A stretch of DNA of 39,720 nucleotides from assembly GCA_014377535.1 (NCBI GenBank), contig JACMPK010000065.1, positions 1 to 39,720 of the forward strand, written 5' to 3'. The notes beneath the pieces are model-generated. The model had not been told where the DNA came from, searched no databases, and saw only the letters and a program-made list of their open reading frames with translations. Positions 1-7,719 of the stretch are shown piece after piece. This stretch comes from Gemmatimonadaceae bacterium (lineage in GTDB: Bacteria; Gemmatimonadota; Gemmatimonadetes; Gemmatimonadales; Gemmatimonadaceae). Every line of letters begins with the position of its first letter. The first letter of the stretch is position 1. The position numbers were made by a program, and so were the translations under genes.

Positions 1-49
1 CACCTGAATGGGGTTCAGGGGGTCGCAGGTTCGAATCCTGTCGTCCCGA
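1..49 (+). tRNA. tRNA-Pro(GGG), 3' part (5' end outside window)
   Basis: The 3' part of a tRNA can be folded by eye. An anticodon stem at 3-7 and 15-19 (CCTGA/TCAGG) closes a seven-base loop, ATGGGGT, with T33 in place and anticodon GGG at 10-12. A five-base variable loop (20-24) follows, then a T stem at 25-29 and 37-41 around the canonical TTCGAAT loop. The 3' acceptor strand CGTCCCG is at 42-48 with discriminator A at 49. G37 and A73 agree with bacterial proline tRNAs. No CCA is encoded. The D arm and 5' acceptor strand lie before the window. With an integrase gene alongside, this is the likely attachment site of an integrated element. Confidence 0.88.
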
Positions 50-80
50 TGGGGTAAAACATTGTGGTACAAAGACTTAC

Positions 81-111
81 GACCCCCTGAATCTTTGTGA
101 TTCAGGGGGTC
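81..111. repeat. Perfect 13-bp hairpin copying the tRNA anticodon arm
   Basis: GACCCCCTGAATC (81-93) and GATTCAGGGGGTC (99-111) form a perfect inverted repeat around TTTGT. The right arm plus one base (101-112) repeats 12 bases of the tRNA (14-25, anticodon-stem 3' strand and variable loop), and CCTGAAT of the left arm also occurs in the tRNA (3-9). It may be the tRNA terminator, although no T-run follows, or a recombinase core-type site. A short direct repeat, GGTGCCGTTT, follows at 112-121 and 124-133. Confidence 0.7.
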
Positions 112-176
112 GGTGCCGTTTGTGGTGCCGTTTTGTCCCCGATTGTGTCCTCACCGGGTCGCGAGTTCGAGGCGAG

Positions 177-2054
177 TTACCGCAGCCCGTCGGTCCGGTG
201 ACGCTGGTATGGCGCACCCGTCGCCGGGAACGTCGTCCGCAGGTGCTGCATGACGGCCTGCGCCTCCTTGGCGAGGTGCAGCGCGGCCTGATCGAAGTAG
301 GTCGACTGCAAGGTGTCCTGTCGGGCATCACGCTGCAGGTCGCCAGCGAAGGACACCGCGCCGTGACCGGTCACCAGCCGGTGCATGTCCGGGTCGAGGC
401 GCCACTGCTTGTACAGGTCGACGCACAGGCGCCGCCAGGAACGCAATGACGTCCCCTCGCCGGTGATCCCGAGTGCGGCGAGTAGCGGTTTATTCCAGTC
501 CCACAGCGTGCGGTCGTCGGCCGGCTGCAGCGACGCGGCGACGGCGCGGGCCTGCCCCATCGCCAGCTGGCCTGCCGGCGCGAGCGGGAAGTCGTGCACA
601 TCGACCGCGCCGCTTGGCGCCGTCAGCCCCCGTGCGACCCGTGCGTGCGTCGCGTCGTACGCCTTCATCAGCGGCGCGAGAAAGCCCACGGTGCACTCGA
701 AGGCGATGGCCTCGAGCTGCGCGTCACACAGCACGAGGTCCGACGCCCGCTTCCTGTCCCGTCCCGGGCTCCGCCGCGCCAGCATCCCGCCCTCGACCCG
801 CTGCAGCATGCGATAGCTCAAGCGACCCTGCTGCTCGAGGCGGCCTTTCACGCCGAGGATCAGCAGGAGGCGGAACCGCGGGTCGATGTAGAGCAGGCTG
901 GCGCTCGCGTCGAGGACCAATGCCGTGCCATCACAGTCATGACCATGCAAGAGCGCGTAGTCCTCTCGGGATTCGAGCCAGCGTGCCTCGAAGTCGCGGA
1001 AGGTGGTCGCCAGCTCCGCCTCGAGGAATGCCGCCGCGGTACCGGCGACGTACTTGTAGCCGAGTGCCAGCGATCCGTCGCTCTTCGTTTCGCGGATGCG
1101 GTACCGTCCCTTGGCGACCTCGCGTTCAATGTGACTGCGGAGCACCCGGTACGCACCGGGACGTCCACAGGCCACTGTCAGGATCGTGAGCGTGCGATGC
1201 CTTGGGTCCATCACGCGGAGCATCAGCCGGCGTGCATGCTCGAGCGCGGGTCGCTGGCGATTGACTTTGGTGTGCACGGTCGCCTTGATCTTCGCCGCGA
1301 CAGACGCGAGGAGCGGCTCCAGCTGCTCGACCAGCTGAAATTGCTCGACGCCAGCGAATGTCGTGCGGTCGTAGGCGTGAACGAAGCGCAACATGGCCCG
1401 GACGTTGTGTATCGTCAATTCGCAGGTGCGCACGCTGCCAAGCGGCGTGCTCGTGCCCGTGACGGGAGACAGGGCCGCATGCACCGCGAGGACGTCGTCC
1501 AGTGTCAGGAGGGTACCGGTCGGACGCGTCGCACGTACCGCATCGAGGTGCTCGGTCCAGACCTGCAGCGACTGCCCGGCAGCCTGCCGCAGGAGGCATG
1601 ACTGCACGAGCAGCTTCGCATCGTGTCCGCTGAGGTCGCGGATCCGGCGTTCGGCGCCCAATGCGGCCAACGCCTCACGGGACGCGCGTTTCCAGTCCGA
1701 GTTCTGCTCGGAGCCTGCGGCGCGCGCCTTCCCTGTACGCGGGTCCAGCGCGGTGTCGAACGCGTGGCGAATGGTCGCCGGTCCGGTTGCTGCCGGCGCT
1801 ACTGTGGGCACGGCGGTGGCGGTGTGTTCGTCGATCATACGGTCTGCGAGCTCGCGGAGGAGGGTGAGGTGGTGCGGGGAGCGGCGTCCATAGGCATCGC
1901 GCGTTGGGATGCCCATGGCCAGCCGTTGGGTGGTTTGCGTGGTGGGGTCCCACCACCGGAGTTGGGCCGACGGTCGGCCGGGTCGATCTTCGATGACAAC
2001 GGCGAGACCACGTGGGGTGACGTGGTGGATGCGAACGGGGCGGAAACGGGGCAC
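177..2054 (-). CDS. Site-specific integrase, tyrosine recombinase-like
   Basis: A 625-residue protein, long for an integrase, reading toward the tRNA-Pro gene. Its C-terminal third has a layout reminiscent of tyrosine recombinases. A GRPGAYRVL segment stands where the first catalytic Arg region (GxRxxE) is expected. An RSWRRLCVDL segment follows in the place of the HxxR box, then a TGHG motif, and a final STYFDQAAL that could supply the nucleophilic Tyr. The first His of HxxR is not conserved, so the assignment is by layout rather than a perfect motif match. The GTG start is supported by AGGAG about seven bases upstream. The position directly beside a tRNA 3' end, facing it, is the classic arrangement of integrases of tRNA-targeted islands. 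Alternative: a diverged DNA-binding protein of the element. Confidence 0.62.
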   Translation of the reverse strand: MPRFRPVRIHHVTPRGLAVVIEDRPGRPSAQLRWWDPTTQTTQRLAMGIPTRDAYGRRSPHHLTLLRELADRMIDEHTATAVPTVAPAATGPATIRHAFDTALDPRTGKARAAGSEQNSDWKRASREALAALGAERRIRDLSGHDAKLLVQSCLLRQAAGQSLQVWTEHLDAVRATRPTGTLLTLDDVLAVHAALSPVTGTSTPLGSVRTCELTIHNVRAMLRFVHAYDRTTFAGVEQFQLVEQLEPLLASVAAKIKATVHTKVNRQRPALEHARRLMLRVMDPRHRTLTILTVACGRPGAYRVLRSHIEREVAKGRYRIRETKSDGSLALGYKYVAGTAAAFLEAELATTFRDFEARWLESREDYALLHGHDCDGTALVLDASASLLYIDPRFRLLLILGVKGRLEQQGRLSYRMLQRVEGGMLARRSPGRDRKRASDLVLCDAQLEAIAFECTVGFLAPLMKAYDATHARVARGLTAPSGAVDVHDFPLAPAGQLAMGQARAVAASLQPADDRTLWDWNKPLLAALGITGEGTSLRSWRRLCVDLYKQWRLDPDMHRLVTGHGAVSFAGDLQRDARQDTLQSTYFDQAALHLAKEAQAVMQHLRTTFPATGAPYQRHRTDGLR

Positions 2055-2247
2055 GGTGCGACTCCTCGCGAGACCGCAGGCAGCATCGGCCCTGTTGCCG
2101 GTGCAACGAGGGCGGCAGCGCGCTGGTGGTGCAGTGCGGCGGTTGCCGCGACGTGGAGCGCTGACCTGACGGGATCGAGAGCGTAAACGTCATGTGTGGG
2201 GGGCTCCGGCTCCAACGCCCACTGACGTGGCGCCTGCGCGATGTCGG

Positions 2248-2460
2248 TCACTGCTGGGCTGGCGGTATTCGCGCGTACACGGCTTCCGCTGACGGCGGCT
2301 TCAGATCCGTCCACAGGATCAGCGGCGTGCGGTGCTGGCATTCGAACGGCCGGCGGTCTGTCGTGGCCGCGACGGCACCCGTGCGCTGGAAGTCACCGCG
2401 GTCCGCATCCTCGCGCGCTGCTAGGCCATCGCGGCATCGGTCGCGCGCTTCGAGCTGCAT
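2248..2460 (-). CDS. Small hypothetical protein (70 aa), doubtful
   Basis: A short open frame of unknown function between the integrase and the next small ORF, read in the same direction. An AGGA lies about nine bases before its ATG, and the start overlaps the end of the 2421-2615 frame, as in a compact operon. The sequence is polar and has no recognisable domain, signal peptide or membrane segment. It could be an accessory gene of the integrated element, but chance openness in GC-rich DNA is equally possible. Confidence 0.3.
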   Translation of the reverse strand: MQLEARDRCRDGLAAREDADRGDFQRTGAVAATTDRRPFECQHRTPLILWTDLKPPSAEAVYARIPPAQQ

Positions 2461-2615
2461 CGGGGCGGATCCTCGTCGGTCCGCTGGGCCACCAGCGCCT
2501 CGCGGAGGGCTGCTTCACGAACGGCGCGCCCTGACGGGAATTCGCCCGAATTGAGCTGGAGCTTCTGAGCGATACCGACGAGGTACGTCGCGGTCATATC
2601 GGGCTGCGGGGGCAT
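2421..2615 (-). CDS. Small hypothetical protein (64 aa) upstream of integrase
   Basis: A 64-residue frame whose ATG is preceded by a good ribosome-binding site, AGGAG eight bases upstream, which is the main reason to believe it. It starts MPPQPDMTATYLVGIAQKL and has a charged, probably helical middle (SGRAVREAALREALVAQ). No family is recognised. It reads toward the integrase and lies just downstream of the repeated operator-like sequences at 2646-2681. A small regulator or directionality factor of the element would fit that place, but nothing in the sequence proves it. Confidence 0.45.
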   Translation of the reverse strand: MPPQPDMTATYLVGIAQKLQLNSGEFPSGRAVREAALREALVAQRTDEDPPRCSSKRATDAAMA

Positions 2616-2645
2616 GCGGGTCTCTCCTGAGAGCGTCGTATTCCC

Positions 2646-2681
2646 GATGCGTGCGGGTGCACGGATGCGTGCGGGTGCACG
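2646..2681. promoter_or_regulatory. Two perfect 18-bp tandem repeats with internal dyads
   Basis: GATGCGTGCGGGTGCACG occurs twice head to tail (2646-2663 and 2664-2681). Each copy holds an inverted repeat, CGTGC-GGGT-GCACG. Tandem units with dyad symmetry about 30 bases upstream of a well-started small gene look like operator iterons for a dimeric repressor. Confidence 0.6.
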
Positions 2682-2742
2682 CTTCGGGTGGGTTGGTCGA
2701 GCGGCGGGCGCCGCCCGAGCGGACCCATGAGGCGAGTGTAGT

Positions 2743-2754
2743 GTGACCGGTCAC
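2743..2754. promoter_or_regulatory. 12-bp perfect palindrome GTGACCGGTCAC
   Basis: A perfect palindrome in the intergenic region between the minus-strand integrase side and the plus-strand ATPase. It is a plausible binding site for a dimeric regulator. Short palindromes are also expected by chance in GC-rich DNA, so the support is its location next to the tandem repeats. Confidence 0.35.
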
Positions 2755-3021
2755 GTGATGCCGGGCGCATCAGGAGGGTGCGGAAAGCCTCCCGGGGGGC
2801 GGAGATGCTCCCCCTCTCACCGACCTGCGGCTGGTTCAAGGCGTGGCCACCGCGGCGCGTGGTCGGCCGGGCGCGCCACCGTTTGTCGTAGTGAGCTGAC
2901 GCCTATTGGTGCAGCGTGTCCGACGGCCGATAGAGCCTTTCTATTGGCGAAACGGCTCATAAAATACTTTCATCAGGCAGGCACTGTCCGCGCAGAATAG
3001 AAATCCCTCCTCACGAGAGCG
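2755..3021. other. Non-coding leader before the ATPase gene, with AT-rich patch
   Basis: No coding frame is supported here. An AT-rich patch around 2935-2975 (TTTCTATTGGC ... CATAAAATACTTTCATC) stands out from the GC-rich surroundings and is the likeliest promoter for the gene at 3022. No clean -35/-10 pair with 16-18 bp spacing can be fixed by eye. Confidence 0.35.
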
Positions 3022-4308
3022 ATGAAGACCCCGCTGCCCACCCCGTGGAATTTCTTCAACCTCCGGTCGTCGCCGTTCTGGCAGGAGGCCCTGTCGCCCG
3101 GCGACCCGGCGCACCCCATGTCGCTCTTCGTGGGCCGAACGGAGGAGTCTGCCACCCTGACCAACACCATCGCCGGGGCGGGCGACTCGCCCACGCGGCA
3201 GGCGGTTGCCGGTCCCCCCGGCGTCGGGAAGACCACGCTGGTGAAGCGGGTCCAGCTGTGGGCGCACGACCACGACTACTGGGCGCAGGACGCCGTCGTG
3301 CACATCATGTCGGAGGACACGGCAGAGCGGCTCTTCGCACGCGTCCTCGCCCAGGTGTACAGCACGATTGTGGCGTATCGCCCGCACACCGCTGACGTGC
3401 CGGCCATGCAGTCGGCGCAAGTGCTTGTTCACGCATCGCGGGAGACGGTGCGCGGGGGCGGTGTGTCGACGCCATTCGGCGGCGTCTCGGTGAGCCAGGG
3501 CGTGACGATGACCACGCCCCGTGAAATCTTGATCGATGGGCCCCGCGTGCTGGCGGACCTGATGGCGCTCGTGCGCAGCTCCGACGCCCGCGGAGTCCTC
3601 GTGCACCTCAACAACCTCGAAAACCTCACGGAGGCGGAGGCCCAGAACGCCGGCCGCATCCTGCGTGACCTGCGCGATCCCATGCTCCAGCACACGGGCC
3701 TGCACTTCCTGCTCGTCGGCACCACCGAGGCGGTCGATGCGGTCCTCAAGGCGCCGCAGCTCCGCTCGGTCATCTCCGTCGTGCCGCTTGGCCCACTGCC
3801 GCTCGACGACGTGTTCGCGCTCTTGGACGCCCGCTACCGGCATCTCCAGGTCGACCCGAAGCGGCCGCTGGTAGCTCCGGTTGCCCCGGACACGGTCGAG
3901 GCGCTGTACGAGCTGTTCGGCGGCGATGCGCGTGGCGTGCTGGCGGCCCTTGAGGACGGCGTCTCACCGAACCTTGGCCGCAGCCACGGCGGCGCGTCAC
4001 TCGACACACGCACGGTGATCCAGAGCGCCACCGCGCGCTACATGGCGGCGTTCATGTCACGTGGAGATGATGCTCGCTACCAGCAGCTGGAAGTCTGGGG
4101 ACGCACCCAGCCGGACGGCGAACTGACGCAAGCCGAACTCGGCACGCTCTGGAATCTTGGGCAGTCGGCCGTCTCGCTGGCCCTGAGCGCCCTGCGTGCG
4201 GAGGGCTACGTCGTACTGCTGGCGCGGCGACCGGCAGGAAGGGGGCGACCCGTCACCGTGTATGGCCTGTCCGGTGTGGCGCGGCTGCTCTTTGCTCCGC
4301 CGGCGTAG
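3022..4308 (+). CDS. AAA-type ATPase with C-terminal winged helix
   Basis: A 428-residue ATPase. After an N-terminal segment and the FVGRTEE motif that introduces ORC/STAND-like ATPase domains, Walker A GPPGVGKTT is at residues 64-72. The Walker B strand region GVLVHLNNLENL is at about 191-202, with Asn and Glu where acidic residues are usual. A sensor-1-like strand LLVGTTE follows at about 230-236. Residues from about 355 to the end (QLEVWGRTQPDGELTQAEL onward) look like a winged helix that could bind DNA. The family is broad: Cdc6/ORC-like loaders, transposition ATPases, regulatory or defence STAND proteins. Because it lies beside the integrase and before a field of IS relics, it is probably cargo of the integrated element. 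Its client is unknown. The start has only a weak GAGAG ribosome-binding site. Confidence 0.75.
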   Translation: MKTPLPTPWNFFNLRSSPFWQEALSPGDPAHPMSLFVGRTEESATLTNTIAGAGDSPTRQAVAGPPGVGKTTLVKRVQLWAHDHDYWAQDAVVHIMSEDTAERLFARVLAQVYSTIVAYRPHTADVPAMQSAQVLVHASRETVRGGGVSTPFGGVSVSQGVTMTTPREILIDGPRVLADLMALVRSSDARGVLVHLNNLENLTEAEAQNAGRILRDLRDPMLQHTGLHFLLVGTTEAVDAVLKAPQLRSVISVVPLGPLPLDDVFALLDARYRHLQVDPKRPLVAPVAPDTVEALYELFGGDARGVLAALEDGVSPNLGRSHGGASLDTRTVIQSATARYMAAFMSRGDDARYQQLEVWGRTQPDGELTQAELGTLWNLGQSAVSLALSALRAEGYVVLLARRPAGRGRPVTVYGLSGVARLLFAPPA

Positions 4309-4381
4309 CCACACGCGGAGGGAGCACCTAGTCCAGCGCCGCTTCTGCGGTTGGCCAGTGCACGCGCTCCTGCTCCGGTAC

Positions 4382-4675
4382 TCGGAGGCGCAGTTCAAGA
4401 CACTCAAGTATCGCCCGGATTTTCCCGCGCGCTTTGGCTCGCGGGAAGACGCCCAGGCGCACTGCATTGATTTTCTTCGCTGGTACATCACCGAACATCA
4501 TCACAGCAGCCTCGGGCTCCACACGCCGGCCGATGTGCATCATGGCCTCGCCGCCGCACGGAACACGGCGCGTGCCACCGTCCTGACCGCGGCGTATGCC
4601 GCACATCCGGAACGGTTCGTCCGCCGACCGCCCACACCCCGCGCGCTCCCGACCGCCGCCTGGATCCCCCCCATC
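4382..4675 (+). pseudogene. IS3-family transposase ORFB, C-terminal remnant
   Basis: The frame contains SEAQFKTLKYRPDF, then RFGSREDAQAHCIDFLRWY, EHHHSSLGLHTPADVHHG and AYAAHPERFV ... LPTAAWI. This is the familiar C-terminal end of one subgroup of IS3-family ORFB transposases, beginning at the catalytic Glu helix (E in SEAQFKTLK). Everything upstream, including both catalytic Asp residues, is missing; the ATPase gene stops only about 70 bases earlier. The frame stays open past the remnant but carries no further similarity. It belongs to a different subgroup from the element at 4773-6032 and matches in type the ORFA remnant at 7925. Confidence 0.85.
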
Positions 4676-4797
4676 GCCACCAGTCGCCGAGGTCGACGCG
4701 CACCAGACTTCACGCACCCGGTGTCTCAAACTCATTCACAGGTTCCGTTCTCCGGGGCATTTCGTGCGCCAGTCGAATTTCAGCGCCGGGTGGATCG

Positions 4798-5679
4798 TCA
4801 CAATCCATCGAAGGCGTTTGCTGACCGATAGTTCAAGGCGGAGTGGTGCCGACTGTTGTTGTAGATCGTCTCAAGGAAGTGCGGAAGGCGCGCGATGACG
4901 TCGGCCATGGTGCGGTACCCGCGCGGGTAGATCGCTTCGTGCTTGAGCGTCTTCATGAAGCTCTCGACGTGGGCATTGTCATACGGGTTGCCAGCGCGGG
5001 ACATGGAGCCGAGCAGGCCCGCCTCCGCGAGGCGCTCTCGGTAGCGTCTGGACGAATATTGCGACCCACGGTCCGAGTGATGCACGCAGCCTGGCGGTGG
5101 ACGCCGACTCTCGATGGCTGCGTCCAGCGCCGCCAAGGGCAAGCGGGCGTCGAGGGTCGGGCCAATCGCATAGCCGATCACCTTGCGGGAGAAGACGTCC
5201 AGCACGACGGCGAGGAACACGAAGGCCCGTTCCAGCCGCACGTAGGTGATGTCAGACACCCAGAGTTGGTTCGGTCCCGTCGGGATGATCCCGGCCCGGA
5301 GATTCGGATACCACGCACCGGACACCGTGTCCGGCTCTGCGACCACCCACGGCCGACGGCGACCTGACGGGGGCAGCAGCATCGCTTGCCTCACGCGCTG
5401 CACGCGCTTGTGATTGGCACGGTGCGGCCCAGCCCGCAGCTCGCGGGTGACGCGCCGATAGCCGTAGCCGGGGTATTCCCGCTGCACCTGCGTGATGGCC
5501 GCACGGAGCTCCGCATCGACACCGCTCGCGTGTTCGGCGCGTTCGCGCGGCCGTCGGTAGTAGGTACTCCGCGGCAGCCCGATCATGCGACATCCTCGCT
5601 GGGCGCTGAGGCCGCCGGTCCGGAGATGATCAACGACCGCCCGCTGCTCGTCGCGGGGGCGGCGGTGAGCCCCCTTTTT
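4798..5679 (-). CDS. IS3-family transposase ORFB (DDE integrase domain)
   Basis: Catalyses cut-and-copy transposition of the host IS element. The retroviral-type DDE triad is visible: D in SDITYV, D in HHSDRGSQYSS, and E in NAHVESFMKTLKHE. An upstream HTH_21-like region (MIGLPRSTYYRRP, YPGYGYRRVTREL) is present, and the end HHSALNYRSANAF is typical. The coding start is given at the A-rich slippery stretch CTAAAAAGG (5671-5680 on the plus strand), where -1 frameshifting from ORFA normally yields the OrfAB fusion. The same frame is open further upstream to 5943 only because of the inserted base in ORFA. All three catalytic residues are intact, so ORFB itself looks functional. Confidence 0.88.
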   Translation of the reverse strand, partial: KKGAHRRPRDEQRAVVDHLRTGGLSAQRGCRMIGLPRSTYYRRPRERAEHASGVDAELRAAITQVQREYPGYGYRRVTRELRAGPHRANHKRVQRVRQAMLLPPSGRRRPWVVAEPDTVSGAWYPNLRAGIIPTGPNQLWVSDITYVRLERAFVFLAVVLDVFSRKVIGYAIGPTLDARLPLAALDAAIESRRPPPGCVHHSDRGSQYSSRRYRERLAEAGLLGSMSRAGNPYDNAHVESFMKTLKHEAIYPRGYRTMADVIARLPHFLETIYNNSRHHSALNYRSANAFDGL

Positions 5680-5943
5680 AGCAGGTTGAGCTCCATGGTG
5701 AGCTGACCCACTTTGCGCTCGAGCGCGGCGATGTGCTGAGCGGTCTCGACCGACTCTTCCTCGCGCAACAGATCGAGCGAGAGCTCGCCGGCGTGGTACT
5801 TCTTCAGCCAGTAGGGCACCAGCGAGTGATCGACGCCGGCCTTGGTGGCCAGAAACTTCAGGCTGCCCTCGCCGGCGAGGTACGCCTCCACCACACCCAA
5901 CTTGAAATCGGTAACTGAACCGTCGGTACGTCTTGCCGCGCAT
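5583..5943 (-). pseudogene. IS3-family transposase ORFA with one-base insertion
   Basis: ORFA supplies the DNA-binding HTH and leucine-zipper part of the transposase: TDFKLGVVEAYLAGEGSLKF, VDHSLVPYWLKKYHAGEL, then the heptad-like SVETAQHIAALERKVGQL. The relative at 19063 begins MRGKSYRWFSTEFKLGVVEAY in a single frame. Here the ATG at 5943 reads MRGKTYRRFS and then shifts because of one extra base (plus-strand 5913 or 5914). The normal ORFA frame is therefore reached only from an unrelated upstream ATG near 6014. The element may be immobile, or may start ORFA elsewhere. A sequencing error at this point is the simple alternative. Confidence 0.75.
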
Positions 5944-6093
5944 AGAACCTCCGAGGGGCTGCCTCGAAGGTCAACCCGCCATCTGTCCAGCCGATGGGGG
6001 TCACTCCACTCCAACTGGGTGGGGAATTTCAGACGATCACTGACACGTGCACAACCCTACCGGCGTCACACCCTTCTTTGCACAAGGCTCCAC

Positions 6094-7581
6094 ATGCGTC
6101 TGCGCACTCTTGCTCCGGGATTTGTCATCATCTTGTCGACGGCGATGCTTTTGACGGCGTGTGACTCGTCCGAGACTACTGCAGCGAAGACCGTCTCCTC
6201 GATTGCGCTGTCGCCCAGCACGGCCACTTTGATCATCGGCGGAACGCAGCCGTTGTCCGTGACCGCCACCTACAGCGATGCATCGACCGGCGCCTTGACC
6301 ACAGGCGTCAGTTACTCGTCGTCGGCCACGGCAGTAGCCACGCCGAGCGCGGACGGTATCGTCACGGCGGTGGGGGCTGGCACCGCGTCGATTACGGCGA
6401 CGGTTTCAGGGACGGCAGCCACCACCACGATCACTGTCGTCGCTCCCGCGCCGACTGTGACGTCAATCGCGGTGACACCAACGACGATTTCGCTCGCCCC
6501 TCTGACCACACAGCAGATGACGGTGACGGGGACATTCAGCGACGCCACCACATCGGCACTGACCTCAGGCGTGACCTTTGCGAGCAGTGCGCCAGCCGTT
6601 GCCACGATTGGCGGCACTGGTCTGATCACGGCCGTCGCGACCGGCACCACGACCATTACGGCCACGCACACCGCGTCGACGCGGACGGCCAACGTCACGG
6701 TGACGGTGGTCGCACCGGTTGCCGACGCGTGGATGGTGAGTGGCGGTACAGCCGCGCTCAACATGCAGTCGGCATGGAGTCGCGGCACGACCACATTCGT
6801 GGGTGCCGCGACCGGTGTGTACCGTTCCGATGACGCGGGGGCGACGTTCCGCTTGTCCAACGCTGGCAACGACGCCGTTGGTCCCACCCGCGGCTTCGCT
6901 GACGATGCTACGTATCTCTACTCTTCCGCCAGTCAGGGCGTCTTCCGCAGCAGTGATCTTGGTGTCACGTGGAGCTTACGCAGCAGCGGCATAACTGAAC
7001 TGCGAACCAGTGGTATCGTGAAGGCAGGAACGCGGTTGTACGTCGTTGGACCGAGTGGCGTGTTCCGCTCCGACAATCAGGGCGACAGCTGGGCCGCAGC
7101 GGGGCTGGCTGGTGTGGATGTGCGGAGCGTCGCCGCGCTCGACGACGTGATTTTCGTGGGCACCAACGGCGCCGGGATCATGAAGAGCGTCGATTTCGCG
7201 GCCACGTGGGTGCCCAGTAACACGGGCCTGAGTGGGACCACGTTTCGCGCCGTCGAAGTCAAAGGCACGACCCTCTTCCTGGGGGGCGAGAACGGCTCGA
7301 GCGTGTTCCGTTCCACCGATTCCGGCAACAGTTGGACCCAACTCGCGGGCGGCCTCCCGACGACCTCCGTTCGCGGCTTCGCCAGTGACGAGCAGGTCAT
7401 CGTGGCCGGCACGTTTGGCGGCGGCGTGTTCTACTCGAAGAATAACGGCGACTCGTGGACTGCACTGAGTACCGGTCTCACCGACAGGACCATCTTTGAT
7501 CTGGTCATCAGCAACGGATTTCTCATCGCGGCCACGAATACCGGTGGGGCGTTTCGCATTCCGCTCTCCGCCTTGAAATAG
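6094..7581 (+). CDS. Lipoprotein with two Big2 domains and a beta-propeller
   Basis: A 495-residue exported protein. The signal peptide ends in a lipobox LTAC with Cys at residue 23, so it is probably a surface or periplasmic lipoprotein. Two bacterial Ig-like (Big2) domains follow: VSSIALSPSTATLIIGGTQ and VTSIAVTPTTISLAPLTTQ, each ending in the GIVTAVGAGTASITATV-type strand pattern. The rest is a set of repeats of the kind GVYRSDDAGATF, GVFRSSDLGVTW, GVFRSDNQGDSW, SVFRSTDSGNSW and VFYSKNNGDSW, the BNR/sortilin-type Asp-box blades of a beta-propeller. The most likely role is binding of carbohydrate or protein at the cell surface; no catalytic residues are evident. The start at 6094 has AAGG nine bases upstream. 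An IS element ends only about 60 bases before it, so its original promoter may be lost. Confidence 0.82.
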   Translation: MRLRTLAPGFVIILSTAMLLTACDSSETTAAKTVSSIALSPSTATLIIGGTQPLSVTATYSDASTGALTTGVSYSSSATAVATPSADGIVTAVGAGTASITATVSGTAATTTITVVAPAPTVTSIAVTPTTISLAPLTTQQMTVTGTFSDATTSALTSGVTFASSAPAVATIGGTGLITAVATGTTTITATHTASTRTANVTVTVVAPVADAWMVSGGTAALNMQSAWSRGTTTFVGAATGVYRSDDAGATFRLSNAGNDAVGPTRGFADDATYLYSSASQGVFRSSDLGVTWSLRSSGITELRTSGIVKAGTRLYVVGPSGVFRSDNQGDSWAAAGLAGVDVRSVAALDDVIFVGTNGAGIMKSVDFAATWVPSNTGLSGTTFRAVEVKGTTLFLGGENGSSVFRSTDSGNSWTQLAGGLPTTSVRGFASDEQVIVAGTFGGGVFYSKNNGDSWTALSTGLTDRTIFDLVISNGFLIAATNTGGAFRIPLSALK

Positions 7582-7665
7582 CCACGGCAGGGCAAGCAAA
7601 GTCGGCGATGGCTGCACTTGCGCAACGCCTCGTACGACCAACCTTGCATTGCGTCTGTCAGGGCT

Positions 7666-7719
7666 TTTCAACGGCATGCACGCTGGCTCCCTTTGGTCGC
7701 TGCGTGCATGCCGTTGAAA
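7666..7719. repeat. Perfect 18-bp inverted repeat around an 18-base spacer
   Basis: TTTCAACGGCATGCACGC (7666-7683) and GCGTGCATGCCGTTGAAA (7702-7719) are exact reverse complements, extended by GGGC/GCCC beyond one T-T mismatch. The spacer's CTGGCTCC is itself matched by GGAGCCAG near 7740, and CTGCAGAATGCAG at about 7727-7739 is a third small hairpin. The 340-base gap between the lipoprotein and the IS relic holds no supported gene. Terminator, recombination site or MITE end are all possible. Confidence 0.75.

Larger units (their letters stand above)
4773..6032 (-). mobile_element. IS3-family insertion sequence, nearly complete
   Basis: The ORFB/ORFA pair reads on the minus strand. Inward from the left end the sequence is TCGAATTTCAGCGCC and inward from the right end TGAAATTCCCCACC; these align at most positions and are taken as imperfect terminal inverted repeats, giving an element of about 1.26 kb. 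The exact ends and any 3-4 bp target duplication could not be fixed. A truncated relative lies at 18976-19248. Confidence 0.75.

Noticed and set aside
1835-2341. A 168-codon minus-strand frame overlapping the integrase start
   Set aside because: It overlaps the integrase N-terminus by over 200 bases in another frame, is Ala/Pro-rich and has no ribosome-binding site; the integrase GTG has a good one.
2640-2690. Possible CRISPR array at the repeated 18-mers
   Set aside because: The two copies are directly adjacent with no spacer and there are no cas genes in the window.
7666-7719. Integron attC site at the 18-bp inverted repeat
   Set aside because: The arms contain CAAC/GTTG but not the RYYYAAC and GTTRRRY core sites, and no integron integrase or cassette series is present.
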